Part shown: piece after piece, positions 63,901 to 64,000 of the stretch
Numbering within the stretch: the stretch's first letter is position 1
Layout of the letters: each line of letters starts with the position of its first letter
Assembly (NCBI RefSeq): GCF_023721935.1
Contig: NC_064818.1
Location: 31,510,786 to 31,574,785 of the forward strand
Reading direction: 5' to 3'
DNA: 64,000 nucleotides
Source: Panthera uncia
Lineage: Eukaryota > Chordata > Mammalia > Carnivora > Felidae
The notes under the pieces: generated by a model
What the model was told of the DNA's origin: nothing
Databases searched by the model: none
Seen by the model: the letters and a program-made list of their open reading frames with translations, nothing else
Position numbers and translations under genes: made by a program

Positions 63901-64000
63901 CTATAATATAGAGAAAATTTAATTAATGGAAGGATAGTAAGTCAAATGCATCAGAATAAAAAATTACATATTTAAATCATATGTAGCCAGAGATACTCCC
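63901..64000. other. Intron upstream of the KH exon
   Basis: AT-rich, with the branch and pyrimidine region (AAATTTTCTCTATATTATAG in gene sense). No further exon. Confidence 0.7.

Larger units (their letters stand above)
1..64000 (-). other. ASCC1: ASCC1 gene body, internal part (four exons and flanking introns)
   Basis: The window lies inside one minus-strand gene. Four exons, read from high to low coordinates, give a continuous protein stretch that I recognise as ASCC1, roughly residues 72-248 of the human protein (alignment from memory). Intron phases are 1 (63803/55145), 0 (54967/27840), 2 (27704/19961) and 2 after 19842; visible intron lengths are 8657, 27126 and 7742 bp, plus at least 19841 bp at the low-coordinate end. 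In vertebrates ASCC1 belongs to the ASCC complex with ASCC2, ASCC3 and TRIP4, which acts in transcription coactivation, alkylation-damage repair and ribosome rescue. It combines an RNA-binding KH domain with a 2H-phosphoesterase-like domain. Missing here: the N-terminal exons, the C-terminal exons, the promoter and the polyadenylation site. Confidence 0.93.

Overview
This is a vertebrate nuclear window from a cat-like carnivore. About 55 plus-strand and 17 minus-strand copies of a tRNA-Lys-derived SINE with the feliform consensus (head GGGGCGCCTGGGTGGCTCAG, CT-rich 3' part, AAAAATAAATAAA tail) point to Felidae. L1, L2, MIR, MLT1 LTR and hAT remnants are those of a normal mammalian genome. Nothing looks prokaryotic or viral, and there is no operon or CRISPR array. 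Family names come from pattern recognition by eye, without a database search.

Only one protein-coding gene can be supported: an internal part of ASCC1 (activating signal cointegrator 1 complex subunit 1) on the minus strand. Transcription runs from high to low coordinates. Four exons are visible: 63803-63900 (KH domain), 54967-55145, 27704-27840 (first HxT motif of the 2H-phosphoesterase-like fold) and 19842-19961. All have AG/GT splice sites and join in frame (98+179+137+120 nt, about 177 residues). The first coding exons lie beyond the high-coordinate edge. The C-terminal exons, with the second HxT motif, were not found in the last 19.8 kb and presumably lie beyond the low-coordinate edge.

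The rest is intron. From low to high coordinates: 1-19841 (3'-most intron) holds old L1M, L2 and MIR, a TA-flanked pogo-like MITE nested in an L2, a hAT-Charlie element with a 98-codon transposase remnant, and two L1 3' fragments. 19962-27703 holds an AT/GT microsatellite, a young L1 tail with a 100-N assembly gap, a SINE triplet, an MLT1 LTR and a possible 56-nt cryptic exon. 27841-54966 (27 kb) is dominated by SINE-on-SINE nesting inside old L1M, with two MLT1 LTRs and a young plus-strand L1. 55146-63802 has more SINEs (two with internal minisatellites, one nested inverted pair) and a young L1 with perfect 19-bp target-site duplications and an open ORF2 3' part.

No previously undescribed system was found. 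The items most worth checking are two very young, nearly identical SINEs (likely polymorphic), the recent L1, the cryptic exon at 25098-25153, the SINE 57 bp from a splice acceptor, and the strong antisense bias of SINEs relative to ASCC1.
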